Positions 36,047-43,902 of a DNA stretch of 64,000 nt are shown piece after piece (the first letter of the stretch is position 1; every line of letters starts with the position of its first letter). The notes under the pieces were generated by a model that worked only from the letters and a program-made list of their open reading frames with translations, was not told where the DNA came from and ran no database searches. Location of the stretch: assembly GCF_029960645.1 (NCBI RefSeq), contig NZ_JASBQY010000017.1:28423-92422 (forward strand). Reading direction: 5' to 3'. A program made the translations under genes and the position numbers. Origin of the DNA: Arthrobacter sp. AL12 (GTDB lineage Bacteria > Actinomycetota > Actinomycetes > Actinomycetales > Micrococcaceae).

Positions 36047-36763
36047 CTACATTCTTGCTGCGTCGTAGAACTCTTCGATGCCTTCCAGCCCCGGAAGATG
36101 GGGTGAAAGTTGCGGCAACTCCGCCACCGAGCCGATTCCCATCCGCTCCAGGAAATACGACGTCGTGCGGTAGAGGATGGCCCCGGATTCAGGATCTGTT
36201 CCCGAGTCCTCGATCAGTCCCCGCTGCGTCAGCGTCCGCACGACAGAGTCAACATTGACTCCTCGAATTGCAGACACCCGCGCCCTTGATACGGGCTGGC
36301 GGTAAGCGATGACGGCGAGCGTTTCGAGCGCCGCCTGCGTCAGCCTGGCTGTCTGTCCCTCCAGCACGAATCCGCCGACAATATCGGCGAACTCAGCGCG
36401 GGAATAGATCCGCCAGCCTCCGGCGATATTCCGCAATTCAAAGCCCCGGGGGGTGGCGCCGAAGCCGTTGAAACTGGCGTCGTGCACATCCGGGGCATTA
36501 ACAGTATAGCCGTTATACTCCCGCTGCAGTTCCGCGAGCAGTTCCTCGACGACGTCGGCGGCCAGGTTCAGCCCGGCGGCGAGTTCGGCCGCCGTCGCCG
36601 GCTCGTCGATCACCATCAGGACTGCTTCAAGGGCGGCCCGCGCGCCGCCGGGGAGGACGTCAAGGTCCGGGCCGTCGACCCCGGCGGCGTCGTGCGCTCC
36701 GCCGTCGGCGGCCGCCTGCCCGGCCGCCTGCCCGGCTGCCTGATCTGGTCCGGTATGGTTCAC
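36047..36763 (-). CDS. scpB: Segregation and condensation protein B
   Basis: A 238-residue subunit of the SMC-ScpAB condensin. Seen: an Ala/Gly-rich disordered N-terminus (AAGQAAGQAAADGG), then two winged-helix domains with LEAVLMVIDEPATAAELA, GGWRIYSRAEFADIV and the family block ETLAVIAYRQPVSRARVSAIRGVNVDSVVRTL. The GTG start overlaps the scpA stop (GTGA). Confidence 0.94.
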   Translation of the reverse strand: MNHTGPDQAAGQAAGQAAADGGAHDAAGVDGPDLDVLPGGARAALEAVLMVIDEPATAAELAAGLNLAADVVEELLAELQREYNGYTVNAPDVHDASFNGFGATPRGFELRNIAGGWRIYSRAEFADIVGGFVLEGQTARLTQAALETLAVIAYRQPVSRARVSAIRGVNVDSVVRTLTQRGLIEDSGTDPESGAILYRTTSYFLERMGIGSVAELPQLSPHLPGLEGIEEFYDAARM

Positions 36764-37608
36764 GGCTGCTCCTCGTATTCTTCGCTCAGTGTGTCGCTGC
36801 TCCAGGCCCCGATGCCGGCCGTCCAGCGGACGGTCAGGTCCCCCAGCGGCTGCAGCTGCTCGAAGGCCACCGCCTTGTCCCGGAACAGTTCCAGCAGGGC
36901 CAGGAAGCGTGCCACCACCACGAGGCTGGATTCGGCATCCGCGATCAGCGCGCGGAAGGTGAGCGGGGCGCCGCGCTGCAGCCGGAGGCTCATCAGTTCG
37001 GCCTGCTCCCTCACGCTGACGGGGGTGCCGTGGAGGTGGGCGAGGCCGACCTCGGTGGGCGCGGCGTCCTTGGCCGCGAGGGCTTTCCCGGCCAGGGCGG
37101 CGAACTGCTGCGGGGTGTGCTTCCAGAGCAGCTCCGGCAGCAGCGCCGCGAAGTGCCCTTCGAGCGCGACCTGCCGCGGATAGCGGCGGCCCTCAAGCTC
37201 GAGGGTGGAACCCATCATGCCCGCGACGTGCTTGAACGCCTTGTATTGCAGGAGCCGCGCGAACAACAGGTCGCGGGCCTCCAGCAGCGCAACGTCGTCC
37301 TCGTCCTCTACCTCGCCGGCGGGCAGCAGCCGGGCCGCCTTGAGGTCGAGCAGGGTGGCGGCGATGACGAGGAATTCGCTGGCCTCATCCAGCGCCCATT
37401 CCTCGCCCAGGTTCTGCAGGCGCTTGATGTATTTGATGAACTCATCGGTGACGGTGGACAGCGCAACTTCCGTGATGTCCAGCTGGTGCTTGGAAATCAG
37501 GCCCAGGAGGAGGTCGAAGGGGCCGGTGAAGTTGGCCAGCCGGACCTCGAAGCCGGGCTTCTTCCCGGCCGGCGAAAGCTCCGCCGTCGGGGTCCCTGTC
37601 GCTGCCAC
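36760..37608 (-). CDS. scpA: Segregation and condensation protein A (kleisin)
   Basis: A 282-residue kleisin that bridges SMC heads and binds ScpB. Seen: N-terminal FEVRLANFTGPFDLLLGLISKHQLDITEV, the family signature, and a C-terminal winged helix (VVVARFLALLELFRDKAVAFEQ). The GTG start is 8 bp after the parA stop; both partners are translationally coupled downstream. Confidence 0.94.
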   Translation of the reverse strand: MAATGTPTAELSPAGKKPGFEVRLANFTGPFDLLLGLISKHQLDITEVALSTVTDEFIKYIKRLQNLGEEWALDEASEFLVIAATLLDLKAARLLPAGEVEDEDDVALLEARDLLFARLLQYKAFKHVAGMMGSTLELEGRRYPRQVALEGHFAALLPELLWKHTPQQFAALAGKALAAKDAAPTEVGLAHLHGTPVSVREQAELMSLRLQRGAPLTFRALIADAESSLVVVARFLALLELFRDKAVAFEQLQPLGDLTVRWTAGIGAWSSDTLSEEYEEQP

Positions 37609-37616
37609 GGCCCTGA

Positions 37617-38516
37617 CTAGGGCGCGCCGCCGCGCGAGATCAGTTCTTTGGCCAGGTTGCGGTACGCGTCGGCGCCGATGTGGTTGCCGGCATAGCTGGT
37701 GATCGGCTCGGCCGCGACGGTGGCGTCCGCGAACTTGATGGACCGCTTGATGACGGTTTCGAAGACCTTGTCACCGAACGCCTCCACCAGGCGGGAGATC
37801 ACCTCGCGGCTGTGCAGGGTGCGGGCGTCGTACATGGTGGCCAGGACGCCGTCGACCTGGAGCCGCGGATTCAGCCGGTCCTGGACCTTGTCGATGGTTT
37901 CCACCAGCAGCGCGACGGCGCGCAGCGCGAAGAACTCGCAGATCAGCGGGATGATGACGCCGTGGGAGGCCGTCAGGGCGTTGACCGTGAGCAGGCCCAG
38001 GGAGGGCTGGCAGTCGATCAGGACGACGTCGTAGTCATCCTCGACCTTCTTCAGGGCCCGGTCCAGCACCTGTTCGCGGGCGACCTCGTTGACGAGCTGG
38101 ACCTCCGCGGCGGAGAGGTCGATGTTGGCCGGGAGCAGGTCCAGGTTTTCCACGCCGGTCTTGTGGATGGCGTCGCGGATGTCGACCTTGCGGTCCATCA
38201 GGACGTTGTAGACCGTGAGGTCCAGTTCGTGCGGGTTGATGCCCAGGCCCGCGGAGAGGGCACCCTGCGGGTCGAAGTCCACGACAAGGACCCGGCGGCC
38301 GAATTCGGCCAGCGCGGCCGCAAGGTTGATGGTGGAGGTGGTTTTCCCCACGCCGCCCTTCTGGTTGACCATGGCGATGACCCGCGCGGGACCATGGGAG
38401 GACAGCGGTGCCGGCTCCGGAAAGTCGCGTTGAGGGCGCCCGGTGGGGCCCATGACGGCGTCTTCCAGATCGAGTTCGGTGCCTTCCAGAGTTGCTGAAC
38501 CCTGTTCGCTGCTCAC
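37617..38516 (-). CDS. ParA-family ATPase of the scpAB operon (Rv1708-like)
   Basis: A 299-residue deviant-Walker ATPase. Seen: an acidic N-terminus, P-loop NQKGGVGKTT (51-60), VVDFDPQGALSAGLG and VVLIDCQPSLGLLTVNAL. It heads the scpA-scpB-rluB set, matching Rv1708 upstream of Rv1709-Rv1710, so it probably serves chromosome organisation rather than plasmid partition. The GTG start is chosen by similarity of N-termini; the open frame extends 51 codons further through non-conserved sequence, and the ribosome site is weak. Confidence 0.87.
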   Translation of the reverse strand: MSSEQGSATLEGTELDLEDAVMGPTGRPQRDFPEPAPLSSHGPARVIAMVNQKGGVGKTTSTINLAAALAEFGRRVLVVDFDPQGALSAGLGINPHELDLTVYNVLMDRKVDIRDAIHKTGVENLDLLPANIDLSAAEVQLVNEVAREQVLDRALKKVEDDYDVVLIDCQPSLGLLTVNALTASHGVIIPLICEFFALRAVALLVETIDKVQDRLNPRLQVDGVLATMYDARTLHSREVISRLVEAFGDKVFETVIKRSIKFADATVAAEPITSYAGNHIGADAYRNLAKELISRGGAP

Positions 38517-38748
38517 GTATCTATCCACACTTTCGATGACGGTGATGGTCGTGCCTGGTGATTGTCGTGCTTGATGTTGCTGCCTGCGTGATGTTGCTGC
38601 CTGCTTGATACCTGCGCCCGGGACTTCCGGCGCCGATCTCGTTCCTCCCAAGGTTACAGCGCCCGACACGGTATTCCGCGGACCTTGACAGCGGGCAAAC
38701 TTTGAGCCTCAACCTTCTGGTAGAAGTCGAAGGTTCGTGCCGCGGCGC

Positions 38749-38785
38749 GAAAAACCGCCCGGACGCTGGCTGGCGTCCGGGCGGT
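38749..38785 (-). terminator. Terminator of dctA
   Basis: A perfect 13-bp stem (ACCGCCCGGACGC with its complement) with a 6-base loop, followed on the minus strand by TTTTT. It lies about 30 bp after the dctA stop. Confidence 0.8.
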
Positions 38786-38817
38786 CATTGGTGGTTTGTG
38801 AGGGGCGCTGGAACAGC

Positions 38818-40164
38818 TCAGGCGTTGGCCAGGGCGGGCTGTGCCGGTGCCGGTGTTTCCTCGTGGGCGCCGTGTCCGGCGATCATGGTCTGCTCGTCGA
38901 ACGGTTCGTTTCCGGAGAGGACCCGCTCGACCTGGGCGCCGTCGATCTCCTTGACCCAGGTGCCGATCAGGACGGTGGCAACGGCGTTGCCGGTGAAGTT
39001 GGTCAGGGCACGGGCCTCGGACATGAACCGGTCGATGCCGACGATCATGCCGACGCCGCCAAGGAGTTCCGGCTTGTGGGCCTGGAGCCCGGCAGCCAGG
39101 GTGGCCAGGCCGGCGCCGGTGACACCGGCAGCGCCCTTGGAGGCGATGATCATAAAGATCAGCAGCGAAACCTGGGCGCCGAGGTCCAGCGGGGTGCCCA
39201 TGGCGTTGGCGACGAACAGCGAAGCCATGGTCAGGTAGATGGCGGTGCCGTCGAGGTTGAAGGAGTAGCCGGTGGGGACCGTGACGCCGACGACGGGCTT
39301 GGACACGCCGAGGTGTTCCATCTTCGCGATCAGGCGGGGCAGGGCGGCTTCGGAGGACGAGGTGGAGAAGATCAGCAGGTATTCGCGGCCGAGGTACTTC
39401 ATCAGCCGGAAGATGTTGAGGCCGGCGACGACCTTGAGCAGGCCGCCGAGGATCACCACGATGAACAGCGCGCAGGTGATGTAGAAAGCGCCCATCAGGG
39501 TGGCCATGCTGAGGATGGCCTGCACGCCCGTGGCACCGACGACGGCGGCGATCGCGCCGAAGGCTCCGACCGGGGCCAGCCACATGATCATAACCAGGAT
39601 GCGGAAGACGAGCGCCTGGCCGTAGCCGACGGCCTTGAGGATCGGGGCGCCCTGGGTGCCCATCTGCTGGAGGGCGAACCCGACCAGCAGCGCGGCGAGC
39701 AGGGTCGGCAGGACCGGGATGTCACCCGGGATGATGCCCAGCAGGAACTCGACCGTGCTGTCCGTGGCGGCCTTCCTGCTCGGGTCGTAGGGGGCGAGCT
39801 TGAGGCCCTCGCCCGGGTGGATCAGGTTGCCGACGACGAGGCCGATGGCCAGCGCGAAGGTGGACATCACCATGAAGTATCCCAGGGCCAGGCCGCCGAC
39901 CTTGCCGACCGTGGCCGCCTTGGCGATCGAACCGATGCCCAGCACGATGGTGCAGAAGATGACCGGGCCGATCATCATCTTGATGAGTTTGATGAACCCG
40001 TCGCCCAGCGGCTTCAGGGACTTGGCGAACTCGGGGAACAGCAGCCCGACCAGGGCGCCGAGGATGACGGCCGCGATGACCGCAATGTAGAGATAATGGG
40101 ACTTGTCGAGACCCTTGCGCTTCTTGACCGGCGTCACTGCCGACTCTCCTCGTTGAGAGGTCAT
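38818..40164 (-). CDS. dctA: C4-dicarboxylate/cation symporter DctA
   Basis: A 448-residue inner-membrane transporter of the DAACS family, importing succinate, fumarate or malate with protons or sodium. Seen: about eight hydrophobic helices, the re-entrant loop serine motif STSSSEAALP, a VPTGYSFNLDGTAIYLTMA segment and FTGNAVATVLIGTW near the C-terminus; these place it with DctA rather than glutamate carriers. The ATG has GGAGAACACC. It is divergent from a DcuS/DcuR-type pair that probably induces it, and a CRP-like palindrome lies between them. Confidence 0.93.
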   Translation of the reverse strand: MTSQRGESAVTPVKKRKGLDKSHYLYIAVIAAVILGALVGLLFPEFAKSLKPLGDGFIKLIKMMIGPVIFCTIVLGIGSIAKAATVGKVGGLALGYFMVMSTFALAIGLVVGNLIHPGEGLKLAPYDPSRKAATDSTVEFLLGIIPGDIPVLPTLLAALLVGFALQQMGTQGAPILKAVGYGQALVFRILVMIMWLAPVGAFGAIAAVVGATGVQAILSMATLMGAFYITCALFIVVILGGLLKVVAGLNIFRLMKYLGREYLLIFSTSSSEAALPRLIAKMEHLGVSKPVVGVTVPTGYSFNLDGTAIYLTMASLFVANAMGTPLDLGAQVSLLIFMIIASKGAAGVTGAGLATLAAGLQAHKPELLGGVGMIVGIDRFMSEARALTNFTGNAVATVLIGTWVKEIDGAQVERVLSGNEPFDEQTMIAGHGAHEETPAPAQPALANA

Positions 40165-40255
40165 GGTGTTCTCCTTGGATAGGCTGGACGTCGGTGCGGC
40201 ACAGTCTGTGGGCCCATCGCGTCCGTTCTGCGTGTTCCACCATCATTGGGGATTC

Positions 40256-40271
40256 AGTGACGCGCATCACC
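40256..40271. promoter_or_regulatory. CRP/GlxR-like palindrome in the dctA/sensor kinase gap
   Basis: AGTGA-N6-TCACC is a perfect GTGA/TCAC inverted repeat that keeps 8 of the 10 consensus positions of the CRP/GlxR box. It lies in the 138-bp divergent region, 32 bp before the kinase start. Carbon-catabolite control of dicarboxylate uptake would make sense but is inferred. Confidence 0.35.
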
Positions 40272-40302
40272 GTTGCGTTCATATTGGTCATGGAAGGTGT
40301 GG

Positions 40303-42015
40303 ATGATCCACCGCTGGAGCATCGCCAAACGGCTGTTTGTGGCCCACCTGCTGTTCATGGTGACCCTCACGGCGATCGTCGGGACGGCTACGTTCGTTGA
40401 TGCGCGCGACCACGCCTACGTCGAGGCCGGCCGGCGGATGGCCGCCGTCGCGACGGCAGTGGCGGACAGCCCCCTCGTCCTGGCGGCGGCGGACGCCGCG
40501 GACCCCACCGCCCTGCTACAGCCGTATGCCCTGAAGGTGACAGCGGACGCAAACGCGGATTTCATCACAATCATGGCGCCGGACCGCACCCGGTGGACCC
40601 ACCCCCGGGAGGAGGAACTGGGTAAGCCCTATATTGGCTCGATCGACGCCGCCCTGGGCGGGCAGGTGTTCACCGAGATTAAGGCTGGCACCCTCGGCCC
40701 CTCGGTGCGCACCATCGCCCCGGTCAAGGACGCGGACGGCACGGTCCGGGCGCTGGTTGCGGCCGGCGTGACCGTGAACACCGTGGACGTCGCCGTCTCC
40801 GGCAGGCTGCCGGCGCTCGTGGCCATCGGGCTGGCCCTGCTGGCCGGCGGAGCGGTGGCGTCCTGGCTGCTGGGGCGGTACCTGCGCCAGGTCACCCGCG
40901 GCTGGGGGCCGGAGCAGCTCGCCCAGCTCTTCGCCTACTACGAATCGGTCCTGCACTCGGTCCGCGAAGGAGTCATCCTGATCGACCCCAAGGGCAAGGT
41001 GGTGATGTACAACGACCAGGCCGCTGAACTGCTGGGGCTCACTCCCCACGCGTCCGACGGCGCCGGCGCACCGGCCGGCGGCGGGCGGCAGGAGGCGCCG
41101 TCGCTCGCTGAGCTCCCGCTGCCCCCCAGCCTCAGCGAGCTGTTCGAATCGGGCCGGACCGCCCTTGACGAAATCCACCTGACCGGCTCACGGATCCTCG
41201 TGGTGAACCAAGGGCCGGCCGTCGGGCCCGGTTCCGCCGGCGGGCGCGGCAGCGCGGCGGTGTACGGGACCGTGGCCACGATCCGCGACCGCACCGAAAT
41301 CGAGTCGCTGGGCAGCGAGCTGGAAACCATGCGCACCCTCTCCGATGCCCTGCGTGCCCAGACCCACGAGCACGCCAACCGGCTCCACACGATCGTCTCG
41401 CTGATGGAGCTGGGGCGCGGCGCGGAAGCCCTGGACTTCGCCACCCAGGACCTGGAACTGAGCCAGCGGCTGACCGATGATGTGGTGGGCTCCCTCGATG
41501 AGCCGGTGCTCGGCGCGCTCATCATGGGCAAGGCCGCGGAGGCGCACGAGCGCGGCGTCGAGCTGACCCTGAACACCGCGGGGACCGGGAGCAGCCCGGC
41601 CGGGGTGTCCGGGCTGGCCGTGCAGGACCTCGTGGCGATCCTGGGCAATCTGCTGGACAACGCGATCGACGCCGCGGCCGAGGCCCCGGCGCCGAAACTC
41701 GTCGAGCTCACGGTGGAGACGTCCGCCGGGGCCCTGGAAATCACGGTGGAGGACAGCGGGCCGGGTATCGATCCGCAGGCCGTCGAGGACATCTTCCGGC
41801 ACGGCTTCAGCACCAAAACCCCCGGGCCGTTCGGGCGGGGCCTCGGCCTGGCCCTGGTCCGCCAGGCGGTGCAGCGGCTCGGCGGTACCATGACAATCAC
41901 CAGCCCGGCCGGGGCGCTGTTCCGTGTCACGCTGCCAACGTCGCCGGCGGCATTGCCGGCATCATTGCCGGCGGCAGCAACGCCGGCATCACTGACCAGC
42001 AAGGAACAGCAATGA
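40303..42015 (+). CDS. Sensor histidine kinase, DcuS/CitA type
   Basis: A 570-residue membrane sensor. Seen: helix 1 (about 10-31), a periplasmic PDC/PASC-type domain of about 135 residues, helix 2 (170-190), a cytoplasmic PAS domain (YYESVLHSVREGVILIDPKGKVVMYND), a phospho-acceptor motif THEHANRLHTI with His355, and an ATPase domain with NLLDNAIDAA (N box), DSGPGID and GRGLGLALV. This is the CitA/DcuS layout for C4-dicarboxylates or citrate, and dctA is divergent. The ATG start has GGAAGG; a longer reading from TTG 40273 is less likely. The stop overlaps the response regulator start (ATGA). The final 25 residues are Ala/Pro-rich and come from a short DNA repeat. Confidence 0.9.
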   Translation: MIHRWSIAKRLFVAHLLFMVTLTAIVGTATFVDARDHAYVEAGRRMAAVATAVADSPLVLAAADAADPTALLQPYALKVTADANADFITIMAPDRTRWTHPREEELGKPYIGSIDAALGGQVFTEIKAGTLGPSVRTIAPVKDADGTVRALVAAGVTVNTVDVAVSGRLPALVAIGLALLAGGAVASWLLGRYLRQVTRGWGPEQLAQLFAYYESVLHSVREGVILIDPKGKVVMYNDQAAELLGLTPHASDGAGAPAGGGRQEAPSLAELPLPPSLSELFESGRTALDEIHLTGSRILVVNQGPAVGPGSAGGRGSAAVYGTVATIRDRTEIESLGSELETMRTLSDALRAQTHEHANRLHTIVSLMELGRGAEALDFATQDLELSQRLTDDVVGSLDEPVLGALIMGKAAEAHERGVELTLNTAGTGSSPAGVSGLAVQDLVAILGNLLDNAIDAAAEAPAPKLVELTVETSAGALEITVEDSGPGIDPQAVEDIFRHGFSTKTPGPFGRGLGLALVRQAVQRLGGTMTITSPAGALFRVTLPTSPAALPASLPAAATPASLTSKEQQ

Positions 42016-42725
42016 GCGACATCCGTGTCCTCGTCGTCGAAGACGAGCCCATCGCGGCGGCCGCCCACGCCGCCTACATCGGCCGGCTGGAGGGATTCAC
42101 GCTGGCGGGCACTGCCCCGGACGGGCAGTCGGCGCTCCGGCTGATCACCGACTTCGCGGCGGCGGGTACACCGGTGGACCTGGTCCTGCTGGACATGAAC
42201 CTCCCGGACCTGCATGGCCTCGACATCGCCCGGCGGATGCGTGCCGCCGGGCTGTTCGCGGACATCATCGCCATCACCGCCGTCCGGGAACTGAACATCG
42301 TCCGCAGCGCGGTGGCCACCGGCGTCGTGCAGTACCTGATCAAGCCCTTCACGTTTGCCACGTTCGCGGACAAGCTCACCAGCTACCGGCTCTTCCGGGA
42401 GCAGCTGGCCTCCCCTGCCGCCGGGCACAGCGGCCCCGGCGCGTCGCAGAGCGAGGTGGACCAGGCCTTCGCGAGCCTGCGGGCGCCCTCGGAGCTGCCG
42501 CTGCCCAAGGGGCTGTCCGCGTCCACGCTGGAATCGGTGCAGGACTTCATGAAGCTGCAGTCCGGCGCCGTGTCGGCCAGCGAGGTGATGGACGTCCTGG
42601 GCATGTCCAGGGTGACCGCCCGGCGTTACCTGGAATACCTCGCCGACGCCGGCACGGTAACCCGGGCCGCGCGCTACGGCGCGCCCGGTCGGCCGGAGAA
42701 CGAGTACCGCTGGAGGCAAAACTAA
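42012..42725 (+). CDS. Response regulator, DcuR/CitB type
   Basis: A 237-residue regulator paired with the sensor. Seen: receiver domain with acidic pocket VEDE, phospho-acceptor Asp61 in LLDMNLPDLHG, switch Thr in AITAVRE and Lys111 in LIKPF, then a C-terminal helix-turn-helix (SASEVMDVLGMSRVTARRYLEYLADAGTV). Expected to activate dctA transcription. It is the last core gene before the accessory region; the next element begins 48 bp after its stop. Confidence 0.92.
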   Translation: MSDIRVLVVEDEPIAAAAHAAYIGRLEGFTLAGTAPDGQSALRLITDFAAAGTPVDLVLLDMNLPDLHGLDIARRMRAAGLFADIIAITAVRELNIVRSAVATGVVQYLIKPFTFATFADKLTSYRLFREQLASPAAGHSGPGASQSEVDQAFASLRAPSELPLPKGLSASTLESVQDFMKLQSGAVSASEVMDVLGMSRVTARRYLEYLADAGTVTRAARYGAPGRPENEYRWRQN

Positions 42726-42773
42726 GCGGACGCACCTTCCTCAGTGTCGACGGACACCGCCACATTAACTGCC

Positions 42774-42899
42774 TGTCATTTTCAGTACTCCCCTGCACAG
42801 CCTCCCGCGTGTTTCCAAGGTTGTGCAGGCCGGTATTGGCGTTGAATTTTCTGTACTTCCCTGCACGCTTCGCACCTCTCGCTCAGTACTCCTGCGCAC
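42774..42899. repeat. Second Tn402-type transposon end with three TniA-like repeats
   Basis: 42774-42798 begins TGTCATTTTCAG and ends CCCCTGCAC, a 25-bp match to the plan of Tn402/Tn5053 terminal repeats. Two more copies of the inner motif follow in the same orientation: TTTTCTGTACTTCCCTGCAC (42847-42866) and a weaker one at 42880-42899. Multiple such repeats mark true ends of this family. The core sequence differs from the ends of the 43599-53362 element, so this belongs to a different, older transposon. A convincing partner end was not found (see the candidate at 58932). Confidence 0.7.
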
Positions 42900-42908
42900 A
42901 AGTTATTC

Positions 42909-43523
42909 TCAGGGGCGTATTGGTTTGCCCGTCCTGCGTTGCCCGCGTTCAATTGCCCGGTAGACCGTGGAGCGACCGACATTAAACAGCTCGGCCAGCT
43001 CTGCCTTGCTGTGTTCCCCCGCGGCGTGTAGTTCGAGGAGGTGGTTTTCCTGTTTGACGGTGAGTTTCGGTTGTTTCCCTCGTAACCGGCCCTTGGCCTT
43101 GGCAACCTTCATTCCTTCGCGGGTGCGCATTCGGATGAGGTCGGCTTCGAACTCCGAGATCATCGCCAACACGTTGAACAGCAGTTTGCCCATCGGGTCA
43201 ACGGGGTCATGGACGGATCCACCAATGCTGAGTTTGATTCCGCGGTTAGCGAGGTCATCTGCAATTTCGTGGGCATCCCGGACGGAACGGGCCAGGCGGT
43301 CAAGTTTCGTGACGACGAAGGTATCCCCCGCCCGGCACGCGGCAAGGGCTTCGCGAAGTCCGGCACGGTTCTTGTTTGTGCCAGTAAAGCCGTGGTCAAC
43401 ATAAATCCGTTCAGACTCAACGCCAAGGGCAGCCAGGGCATCACGCTGCGCAGTGAGGTCTTGCGCCTCGGTGGACACGCGCGCGTAGCCGACCAGTATT
43501 TCGGACATAAAAAATAGTGTCAT
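42909..43523 (-). CDS. Serine resolvase, TniR-like, of the resident element
   Basis: A 204-residue serine recombinase. Seen: catalytic Ser17 in GYARVST, the resolvase core (VVTKLDRLARSVRDAHEI, LLFNVLAMISEFEADLIRMRTREGM) and a C-terminal helix-turn-helix (HSKAELAELFNVGRSTVYRAIERG). The ATG at 43523 follows AAGGGGGTGTTGT, a strong site, so I prefer it to the ATG five codons in. It lies between the transposon end at 42774 and the inserted Tn402-like element at 43599. Its res site is expected just upstream, where that element has inserted. Confidence 0.87.
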   Translation of the reverse strand: MTLFFMSEILVGYARVSTEAQDLTAQRDALAALGVESERIYVDHGFTGTNKNRAGLREALAACRAGDTFVVTKLDRLARSVRDAHEIADDLANRGIKLSIGGSVHDPVDPMGKLLFNVLAMISEFEADLIRMRTREGMKVAKAKGRLRGKQPKLTVKQENHLLELHAAGEHSKAELAELFNVGRSTVYRAIERGQRRTGKPIRP

Positions 43524-43593
43524 ACAACACCCCCTTACCGGTCAATTCACCGGACGGGTCATACGGGACGCTGATGGACCCCAGCTCGCAATG

Positions 43594-43598
43594 ATGCA
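43594..43598. repeat. Target-site duplication, left copy (ATGCA)
   Basis: ATGCA immediately before the left terminal repeat; the identical 5 bp follow the right terminal repeat at 53363. Five-base duplications are typical of Tn402/Tn5053 transposition. Confidence 0.9.
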
Positions 43599-43646
43599 TG
43601 TCATTTTCAGGAGTCGTCTGCACTGGATGTCAGAAGACGTGTGCAC
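43599..43646. repeat. Left terminal inverted repeat (IRi) and internal copy
   Basis: The 25-bp terminal repeat is 43599-43623; a second copy of the inner motif (TGTCAGAAGACGTGTGCAC) follows at about 43628-43646. Against the right end, the 25-bp repeat differs at 2 positions (A/G in TGTCRTTTTCAG and G/A in the centre). Confidence 0.88.
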
Positions 43647-43902
43647 CCGAACGCTAGGGTGAGGGCCACGATTTGGCGTGCATCCTTCTCGTGGGCTGCT
43701 GGACCGCCAGGGGGCTTGCCCGCCCCGGCACTGTGACCGTCCGAGAGTTCCTCGCCAGAAGGCTCTGGTTTCCCGAAGGTTTTCTCCATTCCCTTGGTAA
43801 ATAACCGGTGCCTGTCCTAGTGTCAGGGCTATCACTCTTTTGGGGGGCCGGGCTTTCATCGTAGAACGCCTGCTTTCTTTTCGTAGAAAGTCCGTGGGGG
43901 AA

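Noticed and set aside
38737..40182. A 481-codon plus-strand frame
   Set aside because: Antisense to dctA, whose transporter signature is unambiguous; the frame translates to charged, repetitive residues typical of a reverse-strand shadow.
41937..41990. CCGGCATCATTGCCGG-type repeats at the end of the sensor kinase
   Set aside because: Only a few imperfect copies inside a coding region, giving a low-complexity Ala/Pro tail; noted in the gene entry rather than as an element.
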